Shown: positions 33,756 through 45,597 of the stretch, one piece after another
Layout: every line of letters begins with the position of its first letter
Position numbering within the stretch: position 1 is the first letter of the stretch
Translations under genes and position numbers: made by a program
Assembly (NCBI RefSeq): GCF_037126465.1
Contig: NC_088201.1
Location: 2,919,001 to 2,983,000, forward strand
Direction: 5' to 3'
DNA length: 64,000 nucleotides
DNA from: Ornithodoros turicata
Lineage: Eukaryota > Arthropoda > Arachnida > Ixodida > Argasidae
Notes under the pieces: model-generated
What the model saw: the letters and a program-made list of their open reading frames with translations, nothing else
Databases searched by the model: none
What the model was told of the DNA's origin: nothing

Positions 33756-33977
33756 CACTCTCAAAACAGAACTTGACCGCATAGCACCCTGAAGGCCAAC
33801 CGTTCCACAGAATGATCATTCCTGATTTGTGGAAAGCGTACGCCTTTTTTTTTTGTGACAATTAACGTAACTTCATAAGTGTCATAAAAAGGTCTGCCGT
33901 TTTCAACAAATCAGGGAAGAGACAACGATGTCATTCGGGATGACGGTTGGCTAAGAGCGTGCTATATGCGTGGGTTC
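33756..33977. mobile_element. Degenerate MITE, family A/B mosaic
   Basis: CACTCTCAAAACAGAACTTGACCGC is the start of a B-type arm. The inner part has TTCCTGATTTGTGG and AACAAATCAGGGA as in family A. The right terminus is lost. Arms are well diverged, suggesting an old copy. Confidence 0.7.
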
Positions 33978-34711
33978 AAGTTCCCACACCATTTTCGCTT
34001 TAGAAAGCGAACCTCTCGTCAGAAAGACACACCAGATATAGGGTACCCAAGCGCTCTGCTGCCCCAATTACGTTGGGTACCCTATTGCTGCTTAATGTCT
34101 TTGCGAAGACTGTATAGCTTCGAGTTCCCCTGTTGGTTCTTTCTTAAGAGGTTGCAACGGGTGCTCTCGACAACAGGATTGAAAGTGTTACCTTTAAAAT
34201 GACACGTCTTCCAGAGTTCCACCACAGATTGTGTTCGACGCGTCTATATTATACTGGAATCATCCACTGGAGAGAAAAAGCTCAACCCGTGTTCAATCCC
34301 TTCTTCTCCTTGGGTTGGAAGTGGCCGAGAGCAGAGCTGCATTTTATACAGGTCTCGCGAGGGACCGGTTGGGTTCCCTTCTCGCCCTCACGCCTGCTGA
34401 GGTTCAAGGCCGGGATGAGGATCGGAGATTATACTGCCGGCCGGAGGCTTTCCCAACACCCCTATGACGTGTTCACATAGCGCACGTCAAAATCGAAACA
34501 ATACGCGAAAGAGTAAAGGAATCGACAGCTATACGTGTGTGTTACCTGTTGGACAGTTGACCTGTTGAACGTACTATGGTTCGAATTATTGCTCCGACTG
34601 GAGTGGTACTGGCGTGCGTCGTGCGATAAAAAGCTACTGGGATGCCGGGGGAAAGTTGCTAATTTAGATGAACAAAGTAGTACGAGGCGAGCTCGTGTGA
34701 AGTCTACGAAG
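33978..34711. other. Unassigned sequence with short palindrome
   Basis: An inverted pair AGGGTACCCAA / TTGGGTACCCT lies around 34,040-34,085. No gene recognised. Confidence 0.3.
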
Positions 34712-35278
34712 CAGGGATCGGAACCGGAACTGAACCCGAACCGAAAACCGGAAAAACCGTTATTTTCTAACGAACCCGAACCGAACCGAACCCGAACAAT
34801 TTTTTTGCTCGTCCTGAACCGAACCGGAACTGAACCGAAAAAAATTCATACGGTTACCGGTTCGGGAATCGGTTCAGAGATAATCGGTTCGGGAATCGGT
34901 TGAAATAATTGTACTACTGACCGGCCTTTTTTGACTCACCCGAAACGGTTATTTCACACCTTTCTCTTACAACCGTGTACGATGAGCGTAAGCTCGCTTT
35001 CATGTAGCAAAATTACTGCCCATTAACCGGTTAAACCGGGACCGGAAAAAGTAACTGTTCTAATCCCTGTAAATGTGCCGACCGCTGACCGATGTTTTTC
35101 TTTTTTTTTTTTTTTTGTCTGCGTGTGTGTCCTCCATGAGCCGAACCCGAACCGAACCGATATACCTGAACCGGTTCAAGCTGATAATTTCGGTTCAGCG
35201 GAGCTAAACCCGAACCGAACCAATATGCCTGAACCCGAACCCGAACCGGACCGAAAAAAATATCGGTTCCGATCCCTG
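34712..35278. mobile_element. hAT-like non-autonomous element (CAGGGATCGGAACCG ends)
   Basis: A 567-bp element with ends CAGGGATCGGAACCG and CGGTTCCGATCCCTG, flanked by a perfect 8-bp duplication CTACGAAG (34,704-34,711 and 35,279-35,286). The interior is full of CCGAACCG and CGGTTCGG motifs. Confidence 0.9.
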
Positions 35279-35286
35279 CTACGAAG

Positions 35287-36435
35287 GCATTGAGTTTGAG
35301 GACAAAGGACGAAAGGACACGGGAGACACAAACGAAGCCACACAGGTTACTGAAAAAAGAAAGAGAGAAAAACAAAAGGCTAAGAATCGAGTTTATGCAC
35401 GAGTGTTTGTAACGACTTTAGGGGGAGGGGGGATATATTTATTAGACGAAAAGGAAAAAAAAAAAAAACGGGGGAAAGGTTCAGCCAAACTGGACGTCGG
35501 CTTGCTATTCCGGAAGGAAAGAAATAAGAAAGAAACAAAATGAAAAGAATTAAAGAGGGAAATAAATAAATAAGAAGGAATAAGAAATAAATAAAGAAGG
35601 AAAATTAAGAAATACGAAATAAATAAAAAGAAAAGAAAAGGACTTGGGAAATATAGGATAAACTAGCAAAGGATGAAAGAAGGATAAGGTAGATTAAAGA
35701 CAAAGATGACAAAAAAAAAAGATGACTAACAAACGGTGAAAGAATGATGAGATGGTGGATCACAGAAGATGACTTTAAAAGGAAAGTATGAGGTTAATGC
35801 GTTGAGGGTGAGAGTGGGGCGCTGAAGGGGGAGTCTGCCGGAAAACACCTAATTAGATCGAGTTTTTATTATGACCAAGGAGCTTGTTCATTTTCAAGTG
35901 GTCCATTGTACTACGAGCTCATTCTTTCTCTATACGTGTCCTAGTTGGCCGCGCATGCAAACCCTGCATTGCCCGTGGGATGCTCGCCCCCCCCCCCCCC
36001 TTTACCGTCCACGTGGATCCTTGGAAGCCCTTTTGCGGGGCTACAATGGCCCACCATAGCAGAATCAATCGGTGCAAGGAGTGAAAGACCACTCTCCGAG
36101 GCCTTACAAAAATCGATAACGGCCAGCCGGGTGGTCTTTGCCCATCAAGGCAATATAGTTGATGCTCCGAACTGCCCCATATATTCGATAGGATTGCTTT
36201 TTATGCAGAGCAAGAAAGGCTACGTTTATAGGGGTGGCCGTTCTTCTGCAGGAAAGGGCACCAAATATTCTGGAAAAACACCAAGGTGGAACTACCCGTA
36301 TGTTCAGTGTCACAGTTGTTTTGTTTTGGTGGTTACTTTCTGTTTCTGTCTTCGGATGCACGATTGGGGAAAAAAAAAGGAACAAGGTGACAGTCTCCGG
36401 TATCTTTAGCCCGAAATCCCAAGAAATGATGAAAG
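35287..36435. other. Low-complexity and unassigned sequence
   Basis: Contains a GGGGGAGGGGGG tract and the repeat TATTTATTAGACGAAAAGG..GACGTCGGCTTGC at 35,420-35,515, which recurs at 37,225-37,325. AAATAAATAA and GAAAGAAA-rich DNA follows to about 35,800. A C-run lies at about 35,988-36,000. Confidence 0.45.
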
Positions 36436-36676
36436 GTGGAAGTCACTGAAAAGGTTAGGCAGCTGTAGGACTCGAACCCACATCTTCTGGATTACCGGTC
36501 CAGGGCTCTTACCAATTGAACTAAGCTAACACACCTCCCCAGCGACTTCCAAGGGCACGTCATCTGAAGGGACGAATCAACCACTCTCTCTCACTCATCC
36601 TCCTTTCACTCTTACATTTTTCTCGCTCATACACGCAATCATACGACGGGATCGACGCAAGCAGCAACTGTTGAAC
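36436..36676 (-). mobile_element. tRNA-derived SINE (Ruka-like), copy 3
   Basis: Minus-strand copy with TAGCTTAGTTCAATTGG, CTGGACCGGTAATCCAG and GGTTCGAGTCC. It continues into TAACCTTTTCAGTGACTTCC. Its 5' leader (GATCCCG, GAGTGAAAGGAGGATGAG) matches copy 1. Confidence 0.75.
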
Positions 36677-36759
36677 ATGAGAGAACTGATGTTCTGAGGC
36701 TGGAACAACATAGAAAGTTGTTCCATGTTGTTCCAGCCTCAGAACATCAGTTCTCTCAT
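36677..36759. repeat. Fold-back segment attached to SINE copy 3
   Basis: Arms GAGAGAACTGATGTTCTGAG.. and their complement with almost no spacer (GAAAGTTGTTCC between). This is the same arms-plus-SINE arrangement as at 6,124-6,490. Confidence 0.75.
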
Positions 36760-39289
36760 CCCAAGAAAGGGTTGCTATATAGCCGACCTATTTATACGCT
36801 GTTCGATTCTGCACCAATCTGGATTGCACACAATCGTGATCGTGAAGCCGGGACACCGAGATCAACAACGTCGCGATCGGGATTATACGTATACTTGAGA
36901 AAGAGTTTGGAGCCTTCCTCTTCTGGCTGCAGTTTATAAAAGAAGTATTGAGGTGACGTTTAACGTTGCTCGAAATCCTGCCTCATCTGTCCACCAGGAG
37001 TCATCATGCAAAACATTTTCGCTCCGCGGTGCGTTATGGCTATACAATCCAATTCATAAAAAAAACAGTCGGAGAAAGCAGAAGGAGACGACCGACACGC
37101 TTCTCGCGTGACGGGGCTCTGTGCCTTCTTATTCTTTTTTTTTTTTCCTTCGCAGCGCACGCGATGTTTATACGTGCTTGAGCTGTGCCGTTACCTGTCA
37201 CGCGAGGGGAGATTTTTCAAAGGTGTGTGTGGGGGGGGGGGGAATATATTTATTAGACGAAAAGGAAAACAAAAACGGGTCAGCCAAAGGTCAGCCAAAC
37301 GAGACGTCGGCTTTTCTGTTCCAGAAATAAAGAAAGAAAAGAAAATTAAGAAATAAGAAATAAATAACGGAGCCCCCGAAGACCCCTTACTTGGGTCACT
37401 CTAGTCCTACCGTGCGACACGTGCAACGTGTTGCCATATACTATAGGCAGGTAACTCTTACGTGTAACATCGCGGTGCCCCATCTTCGACTGGCGCTCCG
37501 AGCTGGAGGAAGAAACTGCTGTTGTCAGAGCGCTCCGTTTTCACCAGTCCAAGACAGATCCCACTAGTACTATGCAGGGACTTTGTCCTAAATTTATGCA
37601 ACACTTTTAGTGGACGATTAGATTAGATAGGAAAAGATGACCATGGAGATGGGGAAAACGGGACAGCAAAAACAATAAAAACGGGGCAAATAGACAAAGC
37701 CATAGGTCAATGTATCAAAAAGGAATAGAAAGTTTAAACGAGCACCAAATTCTAAAAGTAGATCCTGCTTTACCGTGCCTCTTCTTGAACATCGTTTTCA
37801 AATGTCTTCTCTCAGCCCCAATCATAGAAGGCACGGAGCGACGATTTTAAACTAAGTTCTCGCGTAAAAAGATGAAACAGATAGAGTGATACGTAAGAAG
37901 GTACACAAAAGCGGAGAGAACAAACAGACACGACAAACTGACACTAAGCTTTTAAAATAGCCATTTCTAAAGATCCCGTCTTGCTCGAGGAAAGTGCTAA
38001 AAGTAGCAGATGACACGCACAGATCGCATAATATTGCAGATGACATTAAGCATTACGGCATCCCTCGCGAGACGGTTGGGAGACGCAGGTGAGAGGAGAT
38101 CGACAGGAGGCTGTATAGACGCGTCTATGCAGTCCCGGATGAAGCGAAGCAATCCTTTCGCGCTTTCTGGAAATAGCGGTCGTATAGTTTCGGCACGGCC
38201 GATAGCAGATATGCGCTCATGAGAGCCATCAGAACCTATTAGACGGCCCAACAGGATATGTAGCCGAGGCAGAAGGTTTCAAGGTTCCGCGGGAGAAGAT
38301 GGACCTGCCGTGTGGCAAAATTACCTTGAGAGGACAACGGCCAGACGCACATCTGCGTCGTGATTCCTTTCTTGTTGCTATAGGTATATATGATATAAAA
38401 GTAATTGCACGTTTCTCCTCCATGAGCGAAATAGATGTAAAGCCCGTTCAAATTTCCTGATTTTCGAATGCAGAAGAAGCGCCACACGCACCATCGGGTT
38501 CGGGTTGAAAGCACCATTTTCGACGGGTCCGGACCTTTGCGACACCGCCTGTGTAAAGAGTGTATAGCGGAGGGCACCTTATCGTCAACTCAATATGCAC
38601 TTGGCAGTGAAAATGCGCGAAATTTCCTGCGTCGTAATCCTACTATTTGTAAACCGTAATTCGTAATCCTATTTGAAACATGCCATTGAAAGCGAAAAGA
38701 AGATGTCTCGGACTATTAAATGTTAGATATCGCGTGATTAACACCACCTAGTAAAGTTAGCCTTCTTTTAGAAGGCCCCGCAAAGGAAGAGTTGTGCTTC
38801 TTCTCAGCTAAAATACGCGACGTACGAGAGCCTCTTTCTTTCTTTTTTTTTTTTTTTCTTATTGTTTTTGCGGGGCCTTTGTTGAAAGAGTAACCCAGAT
38901 ATCTACATAATTGCTGCCACGACGCTCATATAAATGTTGACTCTTATAATGCAGCTAACCTAAGCACCTTATTGAAAAGACTGGAGCGGCTCGACAAATA
39001 CCGCTCGACCTTGTGAGCTTGGACATGGGCCCTTCAACGAGGGGCCAATGTAAAGATTGTTTTCTCGATCGCTATAAACAAAACGCAGAAGGAGGATGCG
39101 AAAGCTGCTTCGGGGTTTCCCCTTCTGAAGGCGCTTGTTTCAAGGATGGCACATGGGTGTGGGGCGTTGTTCACTGGGTATTGTAAAGTCGGTTCAGGCT
39201 GGAGGTTCGGACGGTCCACGAGTCCGGAAGCCAACCACAAGGCTTGGTGTTCTATTCTCGGTTAGTACCGCCACGGTACCACGAACCGG
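36760..39289. other. Unassigned sequence with one shared repeat
   Basis: Bases 37,225-37,325 repeat the segment at 35,420-35,515. A T-run lies near 38,840-38,860. No gene recognised on either strand. Confidence 0.4.
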
Positions 39290-39330
39290 TGTACAGGTTG
39301 GGACAAAAGTTTAGGGAACACGCGAGCAAC
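39290..39330 (+). repeat. GACAAAAGTTTAGGGAACAC terminus-like motif
   Basis: Third instance of the motif at 4,864 and 28,903. Here it is preceded by GTGTACAGGTTGG. Confidence 0.35.
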
Positions 39331-39424
39331 GTACTTTTTCTTCGGTGCGACACCCTAGCAGCCGGCGGAAGCGGGTGCGTTCACTGCTTCGGTGGGGTGG
39401 AAGCAGCGTGCGCTGTTAGACACA

Positions 39425-39673
39425 CACTCTTAAAAATGAACTTCACCGCACAGCACGCTCCTAGCCAACCATCATCTTGAATGATATCGTTATCTGCCCT
39501 GATTTGTTGAAAACAGGAGGTGTACGCCTTTTTTGTGACACTTATGCTGTTCATAATTGTCACAAAAAAGGCGTACGCCTCCCGTTTTCAACAAATCAGG
39601 GCAGATAACGATATCATTCGAGATGATGGTTGGCTAGGAGCGTGCTATGCGGTGAAGTTCATTTTTAAGAGTG
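39425..39673. mobile_element. MITE family A, copy 9
   Basis: A 249-bp palindrome inserted exactly at the terminal CA of the hAT-like element, duplicating CA on both sides. Confidence 0.9.
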
Positions 39674-39987
39674 CAGTTTTGGGTAAGTTACTTAAAAAAA
39701 GTAACTGAGTTACAGTTACGGTTTATCAACCAAAAACGACAACTAAGTTACAGTTATATAGTTACTTTCTCGGTCGAGTAACTAGTTACAGTTACAGTTA
39801 CTGAGAGAAAGTAACTTAGTTACACTACGGCTACTTTTTATAAGAATGACCATAAGAGGGTGATACAATCGTTAAAAACGAACATTTATCTGCATTTACT
39901 GAAGTGCGATAAAAATAGTCTTCCACTAACTACTACCACTAATTAACTAAGGGTCACAAACTTCACTAATTTCTGTTCGCAAAGCTG

Positions 39988-40224
39988 CACTCTTAAAAAT
40001 GAACTTCACCGCATAGCACGCTCCTAGCCAACCACCATCCCGAATGACAACGTTCTCGCCCCTGATTTGTTGAAAACGGGAGGAGGAGCCTATTTTGTGC
40101 CGTGCATAATGGCACAAAATAGGCTCCTCCTCCCGTTTTCAACAAATCTTGGACGAGAACGTTGTCATTCGGGGTGATGGTTGGCTAGGAGCGTGCTATG
40201 CGGTGAAGTTCATTTTTAAGAGTG
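39988..40224. mobile_element. MITE family C, copy 4
   Basis: A 237-bp palindrome flanked by TG on both sides. Both arms carry the GGAGGAGCC variant. Confidence 0.9.
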
Positions 40225-40774
40225 TGGAATACCCTGCTCGGTCGAGAGCCCAAGGCAAGGGGGAACATACCGATTACGGATAAAAGGAAGGAAGACACTG
40301 TTAGGAGGACGTATAGGGGAAGGTAGGATAAAGATTAAAAAAAAAACGGAACGACATTGATTCGAGAAACTAGTTACATTTTGCAGTTACATTCACAGAA
40401 AGGGTAACTAGTTACAGTTAAAAGCTACTTCTCTGGAAATTTAACTAGTTATACCCCCAAAAGTAACTAGTTACAGTTACAAGTTAAAAGTAACGGAGTT
40501 ACTACCCAAGACTGGTTAGACACACAGTGCAGTGCTTTCAGTGCAGATACTTGTTTCGTACTGATGTTGTTGATGTTGCTCTTCCGCTGCGCTGAAAATG
40601 ATGAGGGCACAAACACGCACGCACGGATAGCGCACTAACAACAACAGACTTTATTATTACTAACACGCACATTTATAGACCGCAAAGAAATTCTGTTTCC
40701 CTTCCCGATAAGTTTTACCGAGGCCGTCCTCACTCTGTGCTATCAAGAAAGCTTACCAGATTTCTCTGTCCCTG

Positions 40775-41027
40775 AACTCTTAAAAATGAACTTCACCGCA
40801 TAGCACGCTCTTAGCCAACCATTATCTCGAATGATATCGCTATCTGCCCTGATTTGTTGAAAACGGGAGGCGTACGCCTTTTTTTTTTGTGACAATTATG
40901 AACAGCATAAGTGTCACAGCAAAGGCGTACGCCTCCCGTTCTCAACAAATCGGGGCAGATAACGATATCATTCGAGATAACGGTTGGCTAGGAGCGTGCT
41001 ATGCGGTGAAGTTCATTTTTAAGAGTG
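40775..41027. mobile_element. MITE family A, copy 10
   Basis: A 253-bp palindrome; the first base is A instead of C (AACTCTTAAAAATG). Flanked by TG on both sides. Confidence 0.9.
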
Positions 41028-41084
41028 TGGCTCCCCGAAACGTGCCTCTTAATCCAAGTGTGGTCATATACGAAGCATTGTGTA

Positions 41085-41333
41085 CACTCTTAAAACTGAA
41101 CTTCACTGCATAGCACGCTCTTAGCCAACCATCATCTCGAATGATATCGTTATCTGCCCTGATTTGTTCAAAACGGGAGGCGTACGCCTTTTTTGTGACA
41201 CTTATGCTGTTCATAATTGTCACAGAAAAGGCGTACTCCTCCCATTTTCAACAAATCAGGGCAGATAACGATATCATTCGAGATGATGGTTGGCTAAGAG
41301 CGTGCTATGCAGTGAAGTTCGGTTTTAAGAGTG
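41085..41333. mobile_element. MITE family A, copy 11
   Basis: A 249-bp palindrome flanked by TA on both sides, only 57 bp from copy 10 and in the opposite centre orientation. Confidence 0.9.
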
Positions 41334-42407
41334 TAGGGACACTATGTTGCGACAACGTTCCCGATCTGGCTGAGATTGCGTAACGATACCCTCGTAATCT
41401 TACGTTCAAGCACCCGCCGGTCTGTCCTAAGATATGCTCGTCCACGTCTTTCGCATCTTCCTCGTCTTCCTATACAACCCCATTTCAGCCAGCGTTACTT
41501 AGATGTAAACCCAGACTGAGCCAGTCTTTGTTTCTTTTTCTTTTTTTTTTACAATGAAAAACTCAAGATTGAAGAAAAAAATGAATTATAGGAAAGAGAG
41601 AGAGAGGAAATAGTAAACCATCGCCCATCCCCCGTCTCACGCAAGGTATCTCGGCTGAAAGGGAGGGAAAAAAATATTTTTTTAAAAGATTAAGAATAAA
41701 AAAAAAACTCCACTGTCAGCAGGGCCACAGCCGACGACACATGCTCAAAAAAAAAAAAAAAAAAAGGCACCGTTCATTCTCCTCCTTCGCGTATTATGAT
41801 AAGTTATTGTTTTTGTTTAAAATATAAAACAATAAAGATAGAGCCTCCTATAACTTCGAATACGTGACAATTAAAAATGACGTCACTATAGGCTGCGGAA
41901 CTGCCCTGGAGGCACTGTTTATATAGTTGTCCTTCAGAGGAGTCGCGCATAAGGAAATTTCTCCCGCCAGTAGATCACTTTCTAGTTTCTCTCGATCAAC
42001 GGTTAGCCGCGTATGAACTGTCGTTCAGTTTTGGTCTCTTCGGAGAAATCGGCATCCTCGGCACCGAAGACATCAGGAAGAAGGCAAGATGCCAGGCAGA
42101 AGTCAACGAAGACTTGGATGGAAGTTTTCCTGACGAAATAGTACACTCGCTATTGCGCAGGCATTTTTTCGAGACGAGATCGACAGCCAAGAACATTTGC
42201 GCATTTGCGCCACACGCTGATTATGGAGAAGGGAGTGAACGAAGTTTTCTCTGATGGAGAGATTAGTCTTCGTATATATATCTCACTATCGTGGTCAGCA
42301 GCAGTTCCTGTGCGCGCTCATTTTCGAAACTGAGACTAAAGAACAGTCATCTGGCAACCATGACGCACGGCAGACTTAATACCACGACCTACTACAGGGT
42401 TATTCTA
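41334..42407. other. Unassigned, A-rich sequence with one unusual open frame
   Basis: Homopolymer A and T runs occur at about 41,530-41,765. A stop-free plus-strand frame runs from about 41,890 to 42,250 without an early ATG (segments SFGLFGEIGILGTEDI and EDLDGSFPDEIVHSLLR). I do not recognise it; it could be an exon or chance. Confidence 0.3.
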
Positions 42408-43215
42408 GCAAACGTACATATTTTGATCGCACTCTAAAAATAGAAGACTAGGTTTGGCCCATCCCAAACTTTGCAGACTGATAGCCATTTACCTGAAGTT
42501 TCATTCGAATTTTTTGTAAGTGCTGTGGTGATGTAGAAAGAAAATTAAAAATCAAGCAAAATCTCGCCCCATGCATTTTCAATGGCCTATCCCACACAAA
42601 CACCGCCATTTTTTCTTCTGTCTGCTTCACATTCACATCACTTCAGACAGGTAGCGCTGCCGACAGCGATGTGACATGCCGATTCTGACGTTATGCACCA
42701 ATCCTCTTGTTCCACACTCTTAAAAATGAACTTCACCGCATAGCACGCTCCTAGCCAACCATTATCTCCAATGACATCGTTATCTGTCTTGATTTGTTGA
42801 AAACGGGAGGCGTACGCCTTTTCTGTGACACTTATGCTGTTCATAATTGTCACAGAAAAGGCGTACGCCTCCCGTTTTCAACAAATCAGAGCAGATAACG
42901 ATATCATTCGAGATAATGGTTGGCTAGGAGCGTGCTATGCGGTGAAGTTCATTTTTAAGACTGCAGTCTTGCTCTGTATGCTGGTGCCACCTGTGTGTGG
43001 TGAAATGAAAATGGCGGCTTTCGAGCGAGATAGGCCATAGAAAATGCATAGAGTGAGAATTTTGCTTGATTTTTAATTTTTCTTCTGCAGGACCATAATG
43101 CTCACAAAAAAAATCCAACAAAACTTCAGATAAATAGCTACCAGTCTGCAACGTTTGGTGTTGGATAAACCCCGTCTTCTATTTATACGATGCGATCAAA
43201 ATGTGTAACGTTTGC
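42408..43215. mobile_element. Fold-back element with nested MITE
   Basis: Inverted arms of about 200-300 bp: GCAAACG, ATTTTGATCGCA, AATAGAAGAC, AAAATTAAAAATCAAGC on the left are mirrored on the right. The MITE at 42,715-42,963 splits it. Arms are imperfect (roughly 75-80% by eye). No coding capacity or clear target duplication was seen. Confidence 0.7.
42715..42963. mobile_element. MITE family A, copy 12
   Basis: A 249-bp palindrome, CACTCTTAAAAATG..TAAGACTG, flanked by CA on both sides. Confidence 0.9.
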
Positions 43216-44752
43216 GAGACTAACGCTGTAGAATATAACGACCATGTCACAATCGACAACCCCTATGAGGAGCCCGTCCTCATGATCCGCTAGGGACGCT
43301 ACTCATCGGCACGCGAGATCTGCACTGTAAAGTGGAAACTTCCTCTGCGACCGAATGGCTCATTATTTTTGTGTTTACTGCTCCCCGCACTTCGCGGAAA
43401 ACGACCGGCCACCGTGAGGTTTTACCGTTGTTCCACCCACACACGTGGTCTGGAAGCAGTCACCAGATTCTGACTCCAAGACACTAAGGATCGGGTTTCT
43501 GTGAGCCGCGCCTCGCACATGTCCGTAGCCGACGAGAAGAGGTAATAAATTTTGAGTTCGAAGACGTTCGGTCAGTCGAGCTAACGATTGTGCGAGGGGT
43601 GTTGTTTTGTTATATTTTTGGCTGAGTGTTCGTTTGAATAGCGTGAAAGGAGGACATCTGGGGAACGAAAAACAACCCAGAGAGTGGGAGAGTTTGGGAT
43701 ATTAGGGGGACTTGGCCTGCGGACTCCGTAGCAAACGGACCTGCTCGGAGGCTCGGAGTGACTTTGCCATATCATGTAAATTTTGTCCACGTAAAATCTA
43801 TTGCTGTAAATAAACTTGTTACCAACTATTGAAGATCGTCTGGTGTCGAGTACCTGCAACTCAACCGTCATCATCACCGACAACTGGCAAGCCACGGGGA
43901 TTCAAGAGAGAGGAGAAAAGAAACCACCTTTACTTGCACCACGATTGGACGATGGAAATTTGAATTCTGAACGAGCAGAAGCGTACGTACGACTACCGTA
44001 GCAGACGACAGCGATAGCTCCTATGAAAACGCGTAGAATGATGATGATGATCAACCTCAGAATGAAACATCTGTGGAATATCCACCGCTTGTACAGAAAT
44101 ACTAAGGTAAGCTGAAGTACAAAGTATCGTAGAAGTTGAGGAAGCAATAACTGGGGACGATGAGTAGCGCCACCGCAACCTTCCAAAAATGCGGCGCTGG
44201 GAAGGGGTGTCTACGACATGGTCGTTATAATCTAGTAGGTCGTGCTTAATACATTGTCACTGTATTTTAAAAGCAATAAAAGCCCCGGGCCCCCACCACT
44301 GTAAATCCGGGCCGATCGCTGCCGGCACAACTTGGGCCCGAAGAAGGGCTCCTCCATGCCAGTGGCAAAATCCGACGCCCCAAAGTCCACCCCGCCTCTT
44401 TTCGATACTATCGAACACAAGTCGAGATGCTCGTCAGTATGCTGGTGCCGCGTCCTCCCAGCAACCAGCTTCCCGCTGCCGCCAATCCCTCATCTTTTAC
44501 CTCACCGCTGTATGCGGACAAAAATCGTTAGACTTTGACTGTAATTTCTCTATAGCCGCCGTCATACTCAGCCTGTAATATTTTCCACTCGGCATGTCGC
44601 TTCATCAATTTTCGAATCCGGATTTACCAGCGTACAGCATTCGCACGCCCTTTTGGTCATACATCCATGCACGGTCATCCCGGAAGAGGCCGACTCAGGT
44701 TTTTCCAGAAAGTCGTCCGCATACAATCTCCTTCTGCATGTACACAGTCCCA
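43216..44752. other. Unassigned sequence, possible LTR-like segment
   Basis: Around 43,245-43,860 the sequence has LTR-like features (TGTCACAATCGACAACCCC start, AATAAACTTG signal), but no second LTR, primer site or duplication was found. No host gene recognised. Confidence 0.25.
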
Positions 44753-45001
44753 CACTCTTAAAAATGAACTTCACCACATAGCACGCTCCTAGCCAACCAT
44801 CATCTCGAATGATATCGCTATCTGCCCTGATTTGTTGAAAACGGGAGGCGTACGCCTTTTCTGTGACAATTATGAACAGCATAAGTGTCACAAAAATGGC
44901 GTACGCCTCCCGTTTTCAACAAATCAGGGCAGATAAAGATATCATTCAAGATGATGGTTGGCTAGGAACGTGCGATGCGGTGAAGTTCATTTCTAAGAGT
45001 G
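44753..45001. mobile_element. MITE family A, copy 13
   Basis: A 249-bp palindrome flanked by CA on both sides; centre in forward orientation. Confidence 0.9.
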
Positions 45002-45045
45002 CAGTTCCTTCGCTGTGATAACGTACAATTTCAAAATAGCTCCTC

Positions 45046-45118
45046 GGATCTGGTTAACACTACGACTTGATTCGAACCCAGTCTCGGTGCAGTTATCTTA
45101 GCCACTGAACCATATCTC
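45046..45118 (-). mobile_element. Possible tRNA-derived SINE fragment
   Basis: Minus strand has GGTTCAGTGGCTAAGATAAC (box A-like) and CTGGGTTCGAATC (box B-like). No intact cloverleaf or body could be recognised. Confidence 0.35.
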
Positions 45119-45597
45119 CAACTTGTACTCTCTTCCCTTTACGCAATTTCCCATTTCTGCAGGTTTCCTCTCGGTCAAATATTGACAGGTCCGTCCATTT
45201 CTCAGGATCGAGAGCGTTTGTAGCAATATATGAATGGATGGTGAGGGCGCATCGATCGTCAGAGAGATTCATGGCCGAGCAAAGATATATAGCGTTCGAC
45301 CAAGGGGCGAAACATAAATAAACCTCCACCTGCAGCAATGCAGCTAACTGTGCGCGCCTTGGAAATATGCCTGCTGGCGAGATGCAAGGGGCAGTCCGAG
45401 ATGTCCAGGGTCTGACTTTCTTCCTTTTCTTTTTTCTGGTTAAATTGCTTCCGCGAATTATTCAGTATTCGTAATGGCGTCACGCTAAAGTCGGTTGACC
45501 ACGCGGCCATATAACTGAGGGGATTTGGAAGACTCATCTTTCCTGATTTGTGGGGTCGCGAAACGATCTCTCCTCCGTTCTGTGGTTGGCCTATATA

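Larger units (their letters stand above)
39423..40514. mobile_element. hAT-like element with two nested MITEs
   Basis: Ends CAGTTTTGGGTAAGTTAC and GAGTTACTACCCAAGACTG are inverted repeats, with many GTAACTAGTTAC motifs inside. The 8-bp duplication GTTAGACA is present at 39,415-39,422 and 40,515-40,522. The left terminus is interrupted after its first two bases by MITE A copy 9, and MITE C copy 4 lies inside. Confidence 0.85.

Noticed and set aside
43245..43860. Solo LTR
   Set aside because: Start and polyadenylation-like motif are suggestive, but no duplication, second LTR or primer site was found; left as unassigned.
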